Assembly (NCBI RefSeq): GCF_040215725.1
Contig: NZ_CP157967.1
Span: 2,884,501-2,948,500, forward strand
Reading direction: 5' to 3'
DNA from: Rhizobium sp. ZPR4
GTDB lineage: Bacteria > Pseudomonadota > Alphaproteobacteria > Rhizobiales > Rhizobiaceae
Length of the DNA: 64,000 nucleotides
The notes under the pieces were generated by a model, which saw only the letters and a program-made list of their open reading frames with translations, made no database searches and was not told the origin of the DNA. Of the stretch, positions 1-10,593 are shown piece by piece. Position 1 is the stretch's first letter, and each line of letters opens with the position of its first letter. The translations under genes were made by a program, and so were the position numbers.

Positions 1-647
1 AGGGCCTGACCGTATCGGCCGAATGGACCGATCTGCAATCGAACCTCGTTGCCAAGGGCCGCGGCGTCGCGCAGACTCAGACTGTCATCGAGGGGTTGAA
101 AGCCGGCATCGTCTCATCCGTCACCGGCCAGAGCGTCAATGTCACCGCTGCCCACACGGAGATGCATGCCAACCAGAATGGCAGCGATCTGGATCTCGCC
201 ATCGGCGTCGAAAACGCCAATGCCGTGATCAAGGATTTTCCGCAGACCCTGCCAACCGCATCGACGAGCGCCAACGTCACGCTATCAGGCAAGGCCGGGC
301 TACTCGATGGCAGCGACCGCGAGGGGCTTCGCGGCACCGCCGGCGTGCTGCATCAGGCCGTTATCGACATCGGTGATGGCCGCATCATGACGCTTTCCGG
401 CCCCTTCAATTTCGACGATGACGGTTTTCTGTCCGGCCAGTTCAAGCTGGAGATCAACCAGATCGGGCCATGGGGCGACAGCCTGACCACCACGCTTCCC
501 GCCGCCAAGAGCATCATCAAGACGGCGACAAAGATGCTGAAGGCGCTTGCCAATGGCGGCGACAAGGTTTCCGTCGATCTCACCGCCGATCGTGGCCGCC
601 TCTCGCTCAGCGGCTTCATCCCGCTCGGCAAGATCCCGCCGATCTGA
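1..647 (+). CDS. DUF2125 domain protein, C-terminal part (5' end outside window)
   Basis: The reading frame is open from base 3 to the TGA at 645-647, and the start lies upstream of the window, so about 214 C-terminal residues are visible. The sequence is rich in short beta-strand-like segments (for example the stretch around MTLSGPFNFDDDG) and ends with SGFIPLGKIPPI, which fits the DUF2125 family of alphaproteobacterial envelope proteins as I remember it. The family has no established biochemical role. The next gene lies tail to tail on the other strand, only four bases away. Family call moderately sure; function unknown. Confidence 0.7.
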   Translation, partial: GLTVSAEWTDLQSNLVAKGRGVAQTQTVIEGLKAGIVSSVTGQSVNVTAAHTEMHANQNGSDLDLAIGVENANAVIKDFPQTLPTASTSANVTLSGKAGLLDGSDREGLRGTAGVLHQAVIDIGDGRIMTLSGPFNFDDDGFLSGQFKLEINQIGPWGDSLTTTLPAAKSIIKTATKMLKALANGGDKVSVDLTADRGRLSLSGFIPLGKIPPI

Positions 648-651
648 GAGC

Positions 652-1080
652 CTATTCTTTGCAGGTGCCGGAGATATCCTTCAGGAAGAATATCTCCGGG
701 CTCGACTGGATGATGCGAAGGTCGATGCTACCGGCAGCCTTGAAGCCATTGCGGCGGTGCCATGCCTGCGGCTCGGCCTCCGCCCATTCGCTCGATGTCA
801 TCAGATGCTCGGCACCCTCGTCGATCATGGCGGCTTCCCAGGCGTGGAACAAGGCCGTTCCCACGCCCGCGTGCTGGCGCGACGGCAGCACGCGGATCAT
901 ATCCATATAGGGTATCCTGCCCCAGAAGCGGCTGAACCGCAGGAAGCCGATAAGCTCGCCATCCTGCTCGGCCACGAGATAATCACCGAACGCGATGCAG
1001 CGATTGACCCAAGCCTCGCGCGCATCGTCGTGCTCGACGAGCCAGGACAGATCTTCCAAGCGCCCGCGTCTGACGATCAT
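652..1080 (-). CDS. GNAT family N-acetyltransferase
   Basis: A 142-residue protein with the single-domain GNAT layout. An N-terminal segment (MIVRRGRLEDL) is followed by a central strand carrying DGELIGFLRFSRF, and the acetyl-CoA loop reads RQHAGVGTAL at about residues 68-77. The family transfers acetyl groups from acetyl-CoA to amines; the substrate cannot be told from the sequence. It sits 27 bases downstream of tyrC on the same strand and is probably the last gene of the hisC-tyrC transcript. Family sure, role unknown. Confidence 0.85.
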   Translation of the reverse strand: MIVRRGRLEDLSWLVEHDDAREAWVNRCIAFGDYLVAEQDGELIGFLRFSRFWGRIPYMDMIRVLPSRQHAGVGTALFHAWEAAMIDEGAEHLMTSSEWAEAEPQAWHRRNGFKAAGSIDLRIIQSSPEIFFLKDISGTCKE

Positions 1081-1107
1081 GAGCGCTCCGCCCTTGCGTC
1101 GGGATGC

Positions 1108-2037
1108 CTATTCCTTCGCATCCAGCGCGTGACGGCCGAAGTCGGGCACGTCGACATCCTGGCCGGCTTCGACGATCGAGCGGCGGATGGCGCGCGTACG
1201 GGTGAAAAGTTCGAAGATCTTGTCACCGTCCCCCCAACGAATGGCGCGCTGCAGCGACGCCAGATCCTCCGAAAAGCGCGACAGCATCTCCAGGATCGCA
1301 TCGCGATTATGCAGACACACGTCGCGCCACATGGTCGGATCAGAGGCTGCAAGGCGGGTGAAGTCTCGGAAGCCGGAAGCCGAATATTTGATGACTTCCG
1401 ATTCAGTCACCGTCTCCAGATCATCGGCGGTGCCGACGATATTATAGGCGATCAGATGCGGCAGATGCGAAACGATGGCCAGCACCTTGTCGTGATGCTC
1501 GGGATCCATCTCGTCGACGCGGGAGCCCAGAGTCTCCCAAAAACCGCGAAGCGTCTTGATCGCGGCTTCGTCGGTGCCGGGAACCGGGGTGAAGATGCAC
1601 CAGCGCCCTTTGAACAGCCCCGGAAAGCCCGCATCCGGGCCGGATTTCTCCGTACCCGCCAGCGGATGGCCGGGAATGAAATGCACGTTGGGCGGCATAT
1701 GCGGCTGCATCTGCGCGATGACCGAGGCCTTTGTGGAGCCGACGTCGGTGACGATGGCGCCCGGCTTCAGATGCGCGGCGATGTCCTTGGCAACGCTCTC
1801 CGAGGCTCCCACAGGCACCGAGACGATGATGAGATCGGCATCCTTGACCGCTTCGGCTGAAGACGGCGTGTAACGGTCGCCGAGCTTCAGTTCTTCGGCA
1901 CGCTTCAGGGTCTCGGCGCTGCGCGTCGAGATCACCACTTCCTTGGCGATGCCGAGGCGCTTGATGTCATGGGCGATGGAGGAGCCGATAAGGCCGATAC
2001 CGATCAGCGCGATGCGGTCGAACTGGATGCTGCTCAT
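1108..2037 (-). CDS. tyrC: prephenate/arogenate dehydrogenase
   Basis: A 309-residue TyrA-type dehydrogenase. It oxidatively decarboxylates prephenate or arogenate in tyrosine synthesis using NAD(P). The N-terminal Rossmann motif is [12 protein letters not shown] near residues 9-20, and a conserved [13 protein letters not shown] segment lies in the middle of the protein and belongs to the substrate site. There is no fused chorismate mutase or ACT domain, so this is the short monofunctional form. Its start overlaps the stop of hisC by four bases (ATGA), so the two are translationally coupled. Prephenate versus arogenate preference cannot be read from the sequence. Confidence 0.92.
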   Translation of the reverse strand: MSSIQFDRIALIGIGLIGSSIAHDIKRLGIAKEVVISTRSAETLKRAEELKLGDRYTPSSAEAVKDADLIIVSVPVGASESVAKDIAAHLKPGAIVTDVGSTKASVIAQMQPHMPPNVHFIPGHPLAGTEKSGPDAGFPGLFKGRWCIFTPVPGTDEAAIKTLRGFWETLGSRVDEMDPEHHDKVLAIVSHLPHLIAYNIVGTADDLETVTESEVIKYSASGFRDFTRLAASDPTMWRDVCLHNRDAILEMLSRFSEDLASLQRAIRWGDGDKIFELFTRTRAIRRSIVEAGQDVDVPDFGRHALDAKE

Positions 2038-3143
2038 GACTTGCGTCCCATAAATTCGGTCAGTGCGTCGATGACGCCGAGATTGGCCTCTTCGGTGCCA
2101 ATGCTCAAGCGCAGCGAATTCGGGAAACCATAGGCCCGGACGGCGCGCAGGATATAGCCGCGGCTCGTCAGGAAATCGTCGGCTTCCGCAGCGCGCTTGC
2201 CATCGCTGTCAGGGAAGTGGATCAGCACGAAATTCGCAACCGACGGCGTTGCCTTGAGGCCGAGGCCTTCGAGCGCGGCCGTTACCTTCCCGATCCAGAG
2301 CGTATTGTGCGCCACAGCCTTCTCGGTGAAGGCTTGATCGCGAATGGCGGCGGCTCCGGCAGCGATGGCTGCCGTGTTCATGTTGAACGGGGCACGCACG
2401 CGGTTGATCGCATCGACGATATCGACCGGACCGTACATCCAGCCGACGCGAAGTGCGGCAAGACCGTAAACCTTCGAGAAGGTGCGGGTCATGACGACGT
2501 TCTGGTTTGCCGAAACGAGCTCAAGGCCGGCCTCGTAATCGTTGCGGCGGACATATTCGGCATAGGCCGCGTCGAGCACGAGGATGACGTGCTTCGGCAG
2601 GCTCGCCTGCAGGCGGCGGATCTCGCTGACCGGCACATAGGTTCCGGTGGGATTGGCGGGGTTGGCAATGAAGACCATCTTGGTCTTCTCCGTGACGGCG
2701 GCGAGGATGGCGTCGACATCGACGGTGCAATCCTTTTCCTTGACCGTTACCGGCGTCGCGCCGGCGGCCATGATCTGGATCTTGTAGACCAGGAAGCCGT
2801 GCTCGGTGATGATGCCTTCGTCACCGGTACCGAGATAGGTATGGCAGAGCAGGCCGAGCAGCTCGTCGGAGCCAGCGCCGCAAAGGATGTTGGCCACATT
2901 CAGCCCGTGGACGTCGGCGATCGCCTGACGCAATTCCCTGGCCTGTCCGTCCGGATAGCGCTCGAGATGTTCGGCAGCGGTGCGGAAGGCTTCGATGGCC
3001 TTAGGGCTGGCGCCGAGCGGCGTCTCGTTCGAGGAGAGCTTGAACACGCGCGCAACGCCCGGCGCATGCTCCTTGCCCGGCACATAGGCGGCTATATCGA
3101 GAATGCCGGAACGCGGGACGGGCTTGCTCATTTCCATGCTCAT
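2034..3143 (-). CDS. hisC: histidinol-phosphate aminotransferase
   Basis: A class I/II PLP aminotransferase of 369 residues from the chosen start. HisC converts imidazole-acetol phosphate to histidinol phosphate; many homologues also transaminate aromatic keto acids, which suits the overlap with tyrC. Visible motifs are SSNETPLG near the N-terminus, NPTNP-like NPANPTG, the PLP lysine in [15 protein letters not shown], and the C-terminal SLRLSIGT. The frame stays open to 3236, but ATG at 3143 follows an AAGG ribosome site by 8 bases and gives the family's usual beginning, so the longer form is rejected. HisC versus aromatic aminotransferase is not settled by sequence. Confidence 0.9.
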   Translation of the reverse strand: MSMEMSKPVPRSGILDIAAYVPGKEHAPGVARVFKLSSNETPLGASPKAIEAFRTAAEHLERYPDGQARELRQAIADVHGLNVANILCGAGSDELLGLLCHTYLGTGDEGIITEHGFLVYKIQIMAAGATPVTVKEKDCTVDVDAILAAVTEKTKMVFIANPANPTGTYVPVSEIRRLQASLPKHVILVLDAAYAEYVRRNDYEAGLELVSANQNVVMTRTFSKVYGLAALRVGWMYGPVDIVDAINRVRAPFNMNTAAIAAGAAAIRDQAFTEKAVAHNTLWIGKVTAALEGLGLKATPSVANFVLIHFPDSDGKRAAEADDFLTSRGYILRAVRAYGFPNSLRLSIGTEEANLGVIDALTEFMGRKS

Positions 3144-3245
3144 GGGATCGACCTTGGGAAGGACCGGAAAATTCCGGTTTATGACACCCCGTCGCATTAA
3201 TGCGGAAACGCAGTTTTGTCGAGTGTCAGCGGTCAACCGATCACT

Positions 3246-3989
3246 TCACCGGCCGTCGCGCGTGGTCGGTATGCCGCGCGGTGCCAGCACCGGCACGAAG
3301 ACGCGGCGCGAGGCGCGAACGGCAACGGGCAGCCCCTGATAGAGCCGCTTCTGCGCCTCGACGATGATGACGCCGGAGAACGCGGGCCAAAGGGTACGCC
3401 CAACTCGCTCAAAGGCGCGGCGCAGCCGCAGCACCGTGCGCAGTTTCGAAGGCGGGAAGAACAGCGCCTCGGCCGTAGCGCCCGGCGTGAAATTGGTTTC
3501 GCGCAGCAGCGAGGTGAGCTGGCCACGCGAATAGGGCCGGCCGGAGCCGAACGGCGTATGCTCCATGCGTGCCCAGACGCCGCGGCGGTTCGGCACGGCG
3601 ATGACGAGCCGTCCGCCTGGCGCTAGCACACGCCAGAGCTCTTTCAGCGTCTCGCGCGGGCTTTCGGCGAATTCCAGCGAATGCACCATCAGCACGCGGT
3701 CGATCGAACTGTCAGGTAGCGGCAGTTCTTCATCGAAGATCAGCGCCGTCGACGAGGCCGAGCCCATCGGCCAGTTCACCGCGCCCTGCCCCGCAGGCAT
3801 GAAGGCGAAGGTGCGCTCGGTATCGGCGCGGAAACGATCGAGATAGGGAACGGCATAACCGAGGCCGACAAGCCGCTCCTCCGGCATCCGCGCCCAGATG
3901 GAGGAAAGCGCCATGGCGATCGACTGCTCCGCCAAGCGACCGAGCTCGGAATGATAAAACTGGCGGAGATCGACAATATCGGCGTGCAT
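3246..3989 (-). CDS. class I SAM-dependent methyltransferase
   Basis: A 247-residue protein. Motif I is VGLGYAVPYL (residues 41-50), followed by a variant acidic region (LIFDEELPLPDSSIDRVLMVH) and RVLAPGGRLVIAVPNRRG, the usual post-core strand of the methyltransferase 11 type fold. Methylates an unknown substrate with S-adenosylmethionine. The open frame runs up to 4064, but MHADIVDLRQFYHSELGR at 3989 is a natural start and leaves about 90 bases as promoter space shared with divergent gloB. Rhizobia often keep this gene beside gloB. The target is unknown. Confidence 0.85.
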   Translation of the reverse strand: MHADIVDLRQFYHSELGRLAEQSIAMALSSIWARMPEERLVGLGYAVPYLDRFRADTERTFAFMPAGQGAVNWPMGSASSTALIFDEELPLPDSSIDRVLMVHSLEFAESPRETLKELWRVLAPGGRLVIAVPNRRGVWARMEHTPFGSGRPYSRGQLTSLLRETNFTPGATAEALFFPPSKLRTVLRLRRAFERVGRTLWPAFSGVIIVEAQKRLYQGLPVAVRASRRVFVPVLAPRGIPTTRDGR

Positions 3990-4078
3990 CGAAACAAATG
4001 TTATCAGCCGAGCGTTGGACTTCAAGGCCGAACGGCTTACATTCTCCACCAACGTAAAAGACAAGGACGATTTCGATC

Positions 4079-4849
4079 ATGAAACCATTGGAATTAGAGA
4101 TTTTTATCTGCCGTTCCGACAATTTCGGCGTCTTGGTCCATGATCCCGAAAGCGGATTGACGGCATCGATCGACGCTCCGGAGGCGGAGGCGGTCCTGAA
4201 GGCTGCCGATCGGCGCGGCTGGACGATCAGCCACATCCTGACGACCCATCATCATACCGATCACGTCGAGGGCAATCTGGCGCTGAAAGAACAATTCGGC
4301 TGTGAGATCATCGGCCCGATCAACGAGGCCGTCGCCATTCCCGGCCTCGATCGCGCCGTCGGTGACGGCGATACATTCGAGTTTGCCGGCCATACGGTCA
4401 ATGTCATCGAAACGCCCGGCCACACCGCCGGCCACGTCTGCTATCACTTTGCCGACGACAAGCTGCTCTTTGCCGCCGATACCCTGTTTGCGCTCGGCTG
4501 CGGCCGCCTGTTCGAACGCACGCCGGCCGACATGTGGGCTTCGCTGCAGAAGCTTGCCGTGCTGCCGGACGAGACGGCCGTCTATTTCGGCCATGAATAT
4601 ACGCTCTCCAACGCCCGTTTCGCGCTGACCATCGATCCCGACAATGAGCGGCTGAAAGCGCGCGCCGCCGATATCGAGGCATTGAGAGCGGAAGGCAAGT
4701 TCACCATCCCGACGACGCTGGCGCTGGAGAAGGAAACGAACCCGTTCCTGCGCGCAGCCGATCCCGCGATTCGCCGTAACCTGCTGATGGAAAGCCGCAG
4801 CAACGACGAGGTCTTCGCCGAGATCCGCAAGCGCAAGGACAATTTCTGA
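4079..4849 (+). CDS. gloB: hydroxyacylglutathione hydrolase (glyoxalase II)
   Basis: A 256-residue metallo-beta-lactamase-fold hydrolase. It releases D-lactate and glutathione from S-lactoylglutathione, the second step of methylglyoxal detoxification. The zinc motif THHHTDH is at residues 56-62, further ligands are in ETPGHTAGH and [11 protein letters not shown], and GHEYT precedes the C-terminal glutathione-binding domain (HAGH_C), which here ends in RKRKDNF. The length is typical. Its TGA overlaps the ATG of the following cupin gene (TGATG), so the two form an operon. Confidence 0.95.
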   Translation: MKPLELEIFICRSDNFGVLVHDPESGLTASIDAPEAEAVLKAADRRGWTISHILTTHHHTDHVEGNLALKEQFGCEIIGPINEAVAIPGLDRAVGDGDTFEFAGHTVNVIETPGHTAGHVCYHFADDKLLFAADTLFALGCGRLFERTPADMWASLQKLAVLPDETAVYFGHEYTLSNARFALTIDPDNERLKARAADIEALRAEGKFTIPTTLALEKETNPFLRAADPAIRRNLLMESRSNDEVFAEIRKRKDNF

Positions 4850-5274
4850 TGCAGGCAAAGGAGATCATCGAAACGCTTTCCATGCAGCGGCATCCGGAAG
4901 GCGGGTGGTACGTGCAGACTTTCCGCGACGACAACGGCGGCGATCGCGGCCATTCCACCGCGATCTACTATCTGCTCGAAGCCGGCGAACGCTCGCATTG
5001 GCACCGGGTGCACGATGCCGCCGAGGTCTGGCACTACTATGCCGGCGCGCCTCTCGCTTTGCATCGCTCCGCCGACGGCAAAACCAGTGAAAGGCTCGTG
5101 CTCGGAATGGATCTGGCAAAGGGCGAGCGCCCTCAGGCGATCATTCCCGCCAATTGGTGGCAATCGGCCGAAAGCCTCGGCGAATTCACGCTCGTCGGCT
5201 GCACGGTCGCACCCGGCTTCGAATTTTCGAGCTTCGAGATGGCACCGCCAGACTGGAAGCCGATCTCAGACTGA
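4849..5274 (+). CDS. cupin (DUF985 family) protein
   Basis: A 141-residue single-domain cupin. The N-terminal QRHPEGGWYVQTFR and the metal-site segment ERSHWHRVHDAAEVWHYYAG are characteristic of the DUF985 branch, whose structure is a beta barrel but whose reaction is not established. It starts inside the stop codon of gloB, which suggests co-expression with glyoxalase II; a shared detoxification role is an inference only. Family call firm, function unknown. Confidence 0.88.
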   Translation: MQAKEIIETLSMQRHPEGGWYVQTFRDDNGGDRGHSTAIYYLLEAGERSHWHRVHDAAEVWHYYAGAPLALHRSADGKTSERLVLGMDLAKGERPQAIIPANWWQSAESLGEFTLVGCTVAPGFEFSSFEMAPPDWKPISD

Positions 5275-5339
5275 ACCTCTTTTACCTTTCATTGACATCA
5301 CGCGGGATGCGGCCAGACAGCGCGCAGCGACAGTCTTGA

Positions 5340-6566
<1,227 letters not shown>

Positions 6567-6587
6567 GCAGCCGTGACCGCGGCGGAG

Positions 6588-7487
6588 CTACTCCGCCGCT
6601 TCCGCCTGCGTCCGCACGGCATCGTCCCGGCGCAGGATCATGCGATGGGCGGCAAGCACCGCGCCGCCTGTCACGAGCAGGCAGGCAAGCGCAATGCCCC
6701 AGCTCGGCTCGGCAAAGCCGAACAGCGTCAGGATCAACGTCGACAGCAACGGCGCGGCATAGCTCGCCGCGCCGAGAATCTGGATATCGCCGTTCTTGAC
6801 GCCGTAATCCCAGGCATAGAAGGCGGCTCCGACCGGAAAGAGGCCAAGGCCCAGGACGGCGATCCACTGCGCCGCATTCTCCGGCCAGATGGTTTGCTCC
6901 AGCCCAACATGACAAAAGAGGGAGAGGATCGACGTGACGAGGCAGAAGATGGTGACGACATCGGTGGAAACGGCCTCGAAACGGCGCGTGATCAGCGAAT
7001 AGCCGGACCAGGTGAAGGCGCAGAGGAAGGCCGCCCCATAGCCGACGGCATAGGCGCCTTCGAAATGAAAACCGTTGCGGCCGACGATCAGGATCGTACC
7101 AGCAAGCCCCATCAGCGCGCCAACAATGTGATACCAGCGCAGCCGCTCGCCAGGCAGCAATGCCGAGCCGACGACGATCAGCAGCGGCCAGAGATAGGCG
7201 ATCAGCCCAGCCTCCACCGCCGGCGCATGACGCAATGCCGTGAAATAGAGGAAATGATAGCCGAACAGCCCGGCAATGCCCGTGATCCAGACCTTGGCCG
7301 GCTGACGCAGAAGCTGCAGGCGCTCGGGCCTCAGCAGAAGGACGACGATTCCGGGAATACTGCCGATGGCAAAGCAGATGGCGAGTAGCTGAAAGGGCGG
7401 CATTTTGCCGGATGCGACCGTCAGAAGCGCCAGAAACGACCACATCAAAATGGCCGAAAAGCCCGTCAGCGTCGCCCGAAACTTCAT
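6588..7487 (-). CDS. DMT superfamily (EamA) transporter
   Basis: A 299-residue membrane protein with about ten hydrophobic helices arranged as two EamA repeats, as in RhaT/YdcZ-like exporters. The second repeat begins near the GRNGFHFEGAYAVGYGAAFLC region. The family exports small metabolites such as amino acids or sugars. The frame is open to 7601, but the first 38 residues there are polar, cysteine-rich and overlap a degenerate repeat, so ATG 7487 (MKFRATLTGFSAILMWSF) behind a GGGGGC purine stretch is taken. Substrate not predictable. Confidence 0.85.
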   Translation of the reverse strand: MKFRATLTGFSAILMWSFLALLTVASGKMPPFQLLAICFAIGSIPGIVVLLLRPERLQLLRQPAKVWITGIAGLFGYHFLYFTALRHAPAVEAGLIAYLWPLLIVVGSALLPGERLRWYHIVGALMGLAGTILIVGRNGFHFEGAYAVGYGAAFLCAFTWSGYSLITRRFEAVSTDVVTIFCLVTSILSLFCHVGLEQTIWPENAAQWIAVLGLGLFPVGAAFYAWDYGVKNGDIQILGAASYAAPLLSTLILTLFGFAEPSWGIALACLLVTGGAVLAAHRMILRRDDAVRTQAEAAE

Positions 7488-7528
7488 CGCTGCCCCCAGC
7501 TCGTTGCTGCAGACGTCTTCGGTCCGCC

Positions 7529-7585
7529 TAGACAATTTCAGGAAAAACGCGCAGCAATTTTCCATCTGGAATTGCGTAAGAACAA
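7529..7585. repeat. degenerate half copy of the GCAATTCC palindromic repeat
   Basis: The stretch TAGACAATTTCAGGAAAA followed by GGAATTGCGTAAGAACAA aligns base for base, with several changes, to the left half of the 107-bp repeat at 24419-24525. Only this half is present. A second, shorter fragment of the same family (GGAATTGCGGGAAAACA) lies at about 8489-8507 upstream of rpmB. Confidence 0.6.
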
Positions 7586-7626
7586 CAGCGGGAACCGTCA
7601 AGCAATTCCGTGAGCAGCGATCAGAT

Positions 7627-8403
7627 CTAGCTGCCGTATTTTACAGCCGTAATCGTGACAGTCCCGTATTGCGTCGGTATGCGGACGTAGACCGGAGCAT
7701 AGACATTCATGGCATCGGCCTTGGCAAACCAGATCTCCATATTGTCGCTTTTGGCGAGATAGAGATAGTCCTTGCGCGTACTCTTGTATCCGCTCTTCGG
7801 CGTGAAGCGCACAGCGCAGGCAATGGTCTTGCCCTTGAAGCCATCGGTCGAAAACGGATGCGATCCCTTCGGCGACAGTTTCAGATCCATGCGCATCTCG
7901 CCGTCGAAGACAGCCAGCGTCTGGTTGCAAAGGTTCAGGCTCGGCGTGATCGGGAAGATCATGCCGGATATCGGATCGAGCACCGCCTTTAGATCCTCCC
8001 CGGTAAGAGGAACCCAGGTATCCGGGCGCTTCGGCTCAGGCGTGATCGTATTCGACGTCACATTGCCATTGGCATAGGCGACATCATAGGTGCGCTCTCT
8101 CTTGCCGCTCTTGTAAAAGAGCGTGTAGTGCGTCGCCTGCAGCTTGCTGTCGTTGACGACGCCGGTCACATCGGTGCGCGCATCGATGGAGGTCACGAGA
8201 TCGGCAAGGCCCGCAGAGGTGATATCGCCGCGAATGGTGAACTGCTTGCCGGTGACTTCGGTCTTGAAATCCGCCCGGGCAATCGGCAGGCCGGCCAGCG
8301 AAACGCGATACCGCGTTTCATGCCGCAGCACGTCGGCCAATGCCAGCGACGGCACCGACGCAACGATAGCTGAAATGAGAAGCCACTTCCGAATTTGAAC
8401 CAT
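7627..8403 (-). CDS. DUF3108 domain periplasmic protein
   Basis: A 258-residue exported protein. The start at 8403 gives a clear signal peptide ([18 protein letters not shown]) cleaved before DVLRHETRY. The mature part is beta-rich, with the segments [15 protein letters not shown] and [14 protein letters not shown] that fit DUF3108, a family of envelope proteins with no proven reaction. A second ATG five residues upstream (8418) is possible. It ends 140 bases before the DMT gene on the same strand and lies divergent from rpmB. Function unknown. Confidence 0.8.
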   Translation of the reverse strand: MVQIRKWLLISAIVASVPSLALADVLRHETRYRVSLAGLPIARADFKTEVTGKQFTIRGDITSAGLADLVTSIDARTDVTGVVNDSKLQATHYTLFYKSGKRERTYDVAYANGNVTSNTITPEPKRPDTWVPLTGEDLKAVLDPISGMIFPITPSLNLCNQTLAVFDGEMRMDLKLSPKGSHPFSTDGFKGKTIACAVRFTPKSGYKSTRKDYLYLAKSDNMEIWFAKADAMNVYAPVYVRIPTQYGTVTITAVKYGS

Positions 8404-8517
8404 GATCAAGGCCTTCAACGAGGATCAGGCAAGTTATATAGTCACTTTGCTTGCCTGCTGCGAGCGTCAGACAACAGCAGCTTTTTGACGGAATTGCGGG
8501 AAAACACAAGGTTTGGC

Positions 8518-8546
8518 TTGACGCGGCCGGCCGCTCTGACTATAGA
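8518..8546 (+). promoter_or_regulatory. sigma-70 type promoter of rpmB
   Basis: TTGACG at 8518-8523 and TATAGA at 8541-8546 are separated by exactly 17 bases. The first base of the rpmB coding region is about 95 bases further on, leaving a leader of roughly 85-90 nucleotides. No other good hexamer pair is visible in the rpmB upstream region. Confidence 0.7.
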
Positions 8547-8640
8547 ACCGCAACTTTCCAATTATGGCCTGTTGGATTGCGCGCCGGGTTTTGCTCGGAA
8601 TGCTTATCCAGTGGCCGAGAAAAACAAAAGTAGGTGTACC

Positions 8641-8940
8641 ATGTCCCGCATGTGCGAATTGACCGGCAAGGCCGTCCTCGTGGGCAACAATGTCAGCCAC
8701 GCCAACAACAAGACCAAGCGTCGGTTCCTGCCGAACCTCTGCCAGGTCACTCTGATTTCCGACGTTCTCGGCCAGCGTTACCGCCTGCGCGTTTCCGCTG
8801 CAGCGCTCCGCTCGGTTGAGCATCGCGGTGGTCTGGACGCTTTCCTTATCAAGGCAAGCGAAAACGAACTCAGCATGCGCGCTCGCCTGCTGCGTCGCCA
8901 GATCGTCAAGAAGTCTGCTGAAGCTGCCGTTGCTGCTTAA
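8641..8940 (+). CDS. rpmB: 50S ribosomal protein bL28
   Basis: A 99-residue basic ribosomal protein of the large subunit. It begins [27 protein letters not shown], the standard bL28 opening, and has the alphaproteobacterial C-terminal extension rich in Arg, Lys and Ala ([20 protein letters not shown]). ATG 8641 is preceded by AGGTG. The frame stays open about 80 codons upstream but that part has no family resemblance and contains the promoter. Expected to be highly expressed from the promoter at 8518-8546. Confidence 0.97.
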   Translation: MSRMCELTGKAVLVGNNVSHANNKTKRRFLPNLCQVTLISDVLGQRYRLRVSAAALRSVEHRGGLDAFLIKASENELSMRARLLRRQIVKKSAEAAVAA

Positions 8941-8995
8941 GCAGCACTAGCACTTCGCGATTTCATACCGGCTAAGAGGCTTGCACGGATCATCT

Positions 8996-9027
8996 CCGGA
9001 CAGGCCTTTTTCCATGTCCGGTTTCCT
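8996..9027 (+). terminator. stem-loop after rpmB
   Basis: CCGGACA (8996-9002) and TGTCCGG (9015-9021) form a perfect 7-bp stem with a 12-base loop, followed by TTTCCTT. The T-run is short, so it may be a weak terminator or attenuator between rpmB and the transporter gene. Confidence 0.5.
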
Positions 9028-9057
9028 TCAACTGGTGGCATCTCCCAGGATAAAAAA

Positions 9058-9693
9058 ATGCTGACGATACGTCATACCCTTATCTACGTTCTGCTGATGA
9101 CGCTGGTCGTCGTCGCTTCCAACATCCTCGTGCAGTATCCGCTGCAGGCTACACTCGCCGGCATCAATCTTGCGGATATCCTCACCTGGGGCGCCTTCAC
9201 CTATCCGGTCGCCTTTCTCATCACCGATCTGACCAACCGCCAGTTCGGCCCCAAGGCCGCGCGCAAGGTTGTCTTTGCCGGCTTCGTCGTCGGCGTCGCG
9301 CTGTCCTTCTATACGGCACAGCCGCGCATCGCGATTGCCTCCGGTTCGGCCTATCTCGCCGGCCAGCTGCTCGATATCTCGGTCTTCAACCGTCTGCGCC
9401 GCATGGCCTGGTGGCGCGCACCGCTGTTCGGCTCGCTCATCGGCTCGATGCTGGATACGCTGATCTTCTTCTCATTCGCCTTCGCGCCCTTCTTCGTCTT
9501 CTTCGGACCGAACGATCCCTTCGCGATCGAATGGGCTCCCATCCTCGGCGTCTTCTCGACCTCGGCCCCGCGCTGGATTTCCTGGGCGATCGGCGACTTC
9601 TCGGTCAAGGTGACCGTCGGGCTCGTCATGCTGCTGCCCTATGGCGCGCTGATGAACATGCTGAAGCCGATGTCGCAGGCTCCCACGGCTTGA
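9058..9693 (+). CDS. yhhQ: queuosine precursor transporter (VUT family)
   Basis: A 211-residue integral membrane protein with about six hydrophobic helices, matching the COG1738/YhhQ family that takes up 7-deazaguanine precursors (preQ0/preQ1) for tRNA queuosine modification. The family signature FTYPVAFLITDLTNRQFGPKAAR is near residues 48-70, and a conserved LDTLIFFSFAF helix follows. ATG 9058 has an AGGA site a few bases before it. I could not recognise a preQ1 riboswitch in the 117 bases upstream. Whether the rpmB transcript reads into it depends on the hairpin at 8996. Confidence 0.9.
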   Translation: MLTIRHTLIYVLLMTLVVVASNILVQYPLQATLAGINLADILTWGAFTYPVAFLITDLTNRQFGPKAARKVVFAGFVVGVALSFYTAQPRIAIASGSAYLAGQLLDISVFNRLRRMAWWRAPLFGSLIGSMLDTLIFFSFAFAPFFVFFGPNDPFAIEWAPILGVFSTSAPRWISWAIGDFSVKVTVGLVMLLPYGALMNMLKPMSQAPTA

Positions 9694-9744
9694 ATGATCG
9701 AATGCCCGGCGCGGATCGCTATCGATTCGCGCCGAGAACGTTTT

Positions 9745-10497
9745 TCACCGACAAGACAGGCAGGTCAGGACGGCGGATGCAAAAGCATCCGGGCTTTCCG
9801 CCATCATTAGATGGCCGGTATCGGCAATATTGATCCGCGCCGTGCAGAGGGCATTCGCCCAGTCGGGAACATCCCAGCCTTCCGCAGAACGCCGCCCGGC
9901 AATCAGATAGACTGATATGCCGGATTGCAGAATACCGCGCACAGCCTCCAGATAGGCAGCCTCTCCCGTTGCCGCGACGACCGCCTTCGCCTGCGCCTTG
10001 ATCGTCGACGGCGGCTGATTGGCAAGCCAACTTCTAGCGAGCGATGACGTCCATTCATTGATCTGCACGCTCGCGCCCGCGATCCAGGCATCCGGGTCAG
10101 CCTCATAGCCGGAGATGATACTCGCCACTTCCTCATCTGGTTTCACGGCAATCTGGCCCGACCAGAATGCATCCCTCAGCGTAAAATTCCCTTCGACGCT
10201 TGTCAGCGATTCGATGAGTTCGGGGAAATGCCTGGCAACCAGCATCGAAACCGCACCACCAACCGAATGTCCGACCAGGTGCACCTTGCCTGCATCGAGG
10301 CCAGATATGAAACCCGCGATATGGCGCGCCTGATCGAGAAGAGAAAGGCTGCTGGTGTCCGCCTCGCGATTGCGGCCATAGCCGATCAAGTCGGGCGCAT
10401 GAACATCGGCATTGCCGAAAGCAGCCAGGATCTTGGGGTCGCTCAGGCTGCCAAAGAGCCCATGCACCAGCACGATAGGTTTGTCGGGAGCGGACAT
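9745..10497 (-). CDS. alpha/beta hydrolase
   Basis: A 250-residue alpha/beta-hydrolase-fold enzyme with HGLFGS (oxyanion loop, residues 13-18), the nucleophile elbow GHSVGG at about residues 76-81, and a C-terminal histidine in ADTGHLMM. No signal peptide, so cytoplasmic. The fold includes esterases, haloperoxidases and meta-cleavage hydrolases, and the substrate cannot be told. It stands alone between convergent yhhQ and the phytase-like gene upstream on the same strand. Confidence 0.87.
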   Translation of the reverse strand: MSAPDKPIVLVHGLFGSLSDPKILAAFGNADVHAPDLIGYGRNREADTSSLSLLDQARHIAGFISGLDAGKVHLVGHSVGGAVSMLVARHFPELIESLTSVEGNFTLRDAFWSGQIAVKPDEEVASIISGYEADPDAWIAGASVQINEWTSSLARSWLANQPPSTIKAQAKAVVAATGEAAYLEAVRGILQSGISVYLIAGRRSAEGWDVPDWANALCTARINIADTGHLMMAESPDAFASAVLTCLSCR

Positions 10498-10593
10498 GTC
10501 GAGGAATCCGATTGTTGGAGCAAAGGCGTCGCTTAGCCCACGACCGACATTTGCTCAATGCCGGCGCAGCGAATAAATCGGCCGACCCGTCGT

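Noticed and set aside
547..1860. A 437-codon plus-strand frame opposite GNAT and tyrC
   Set aside because: No motif or ribosome site, and the minus strand carries family-specific proteins throughout.
8941..9057. Possible preQ1 riboswitch before the queuosine precursor transporter
   Set aside because: The only clear structure is the CCGGACA/TGTCCGG hairpin; the A-rich tail expected of a preQ1 aptamer is missing.
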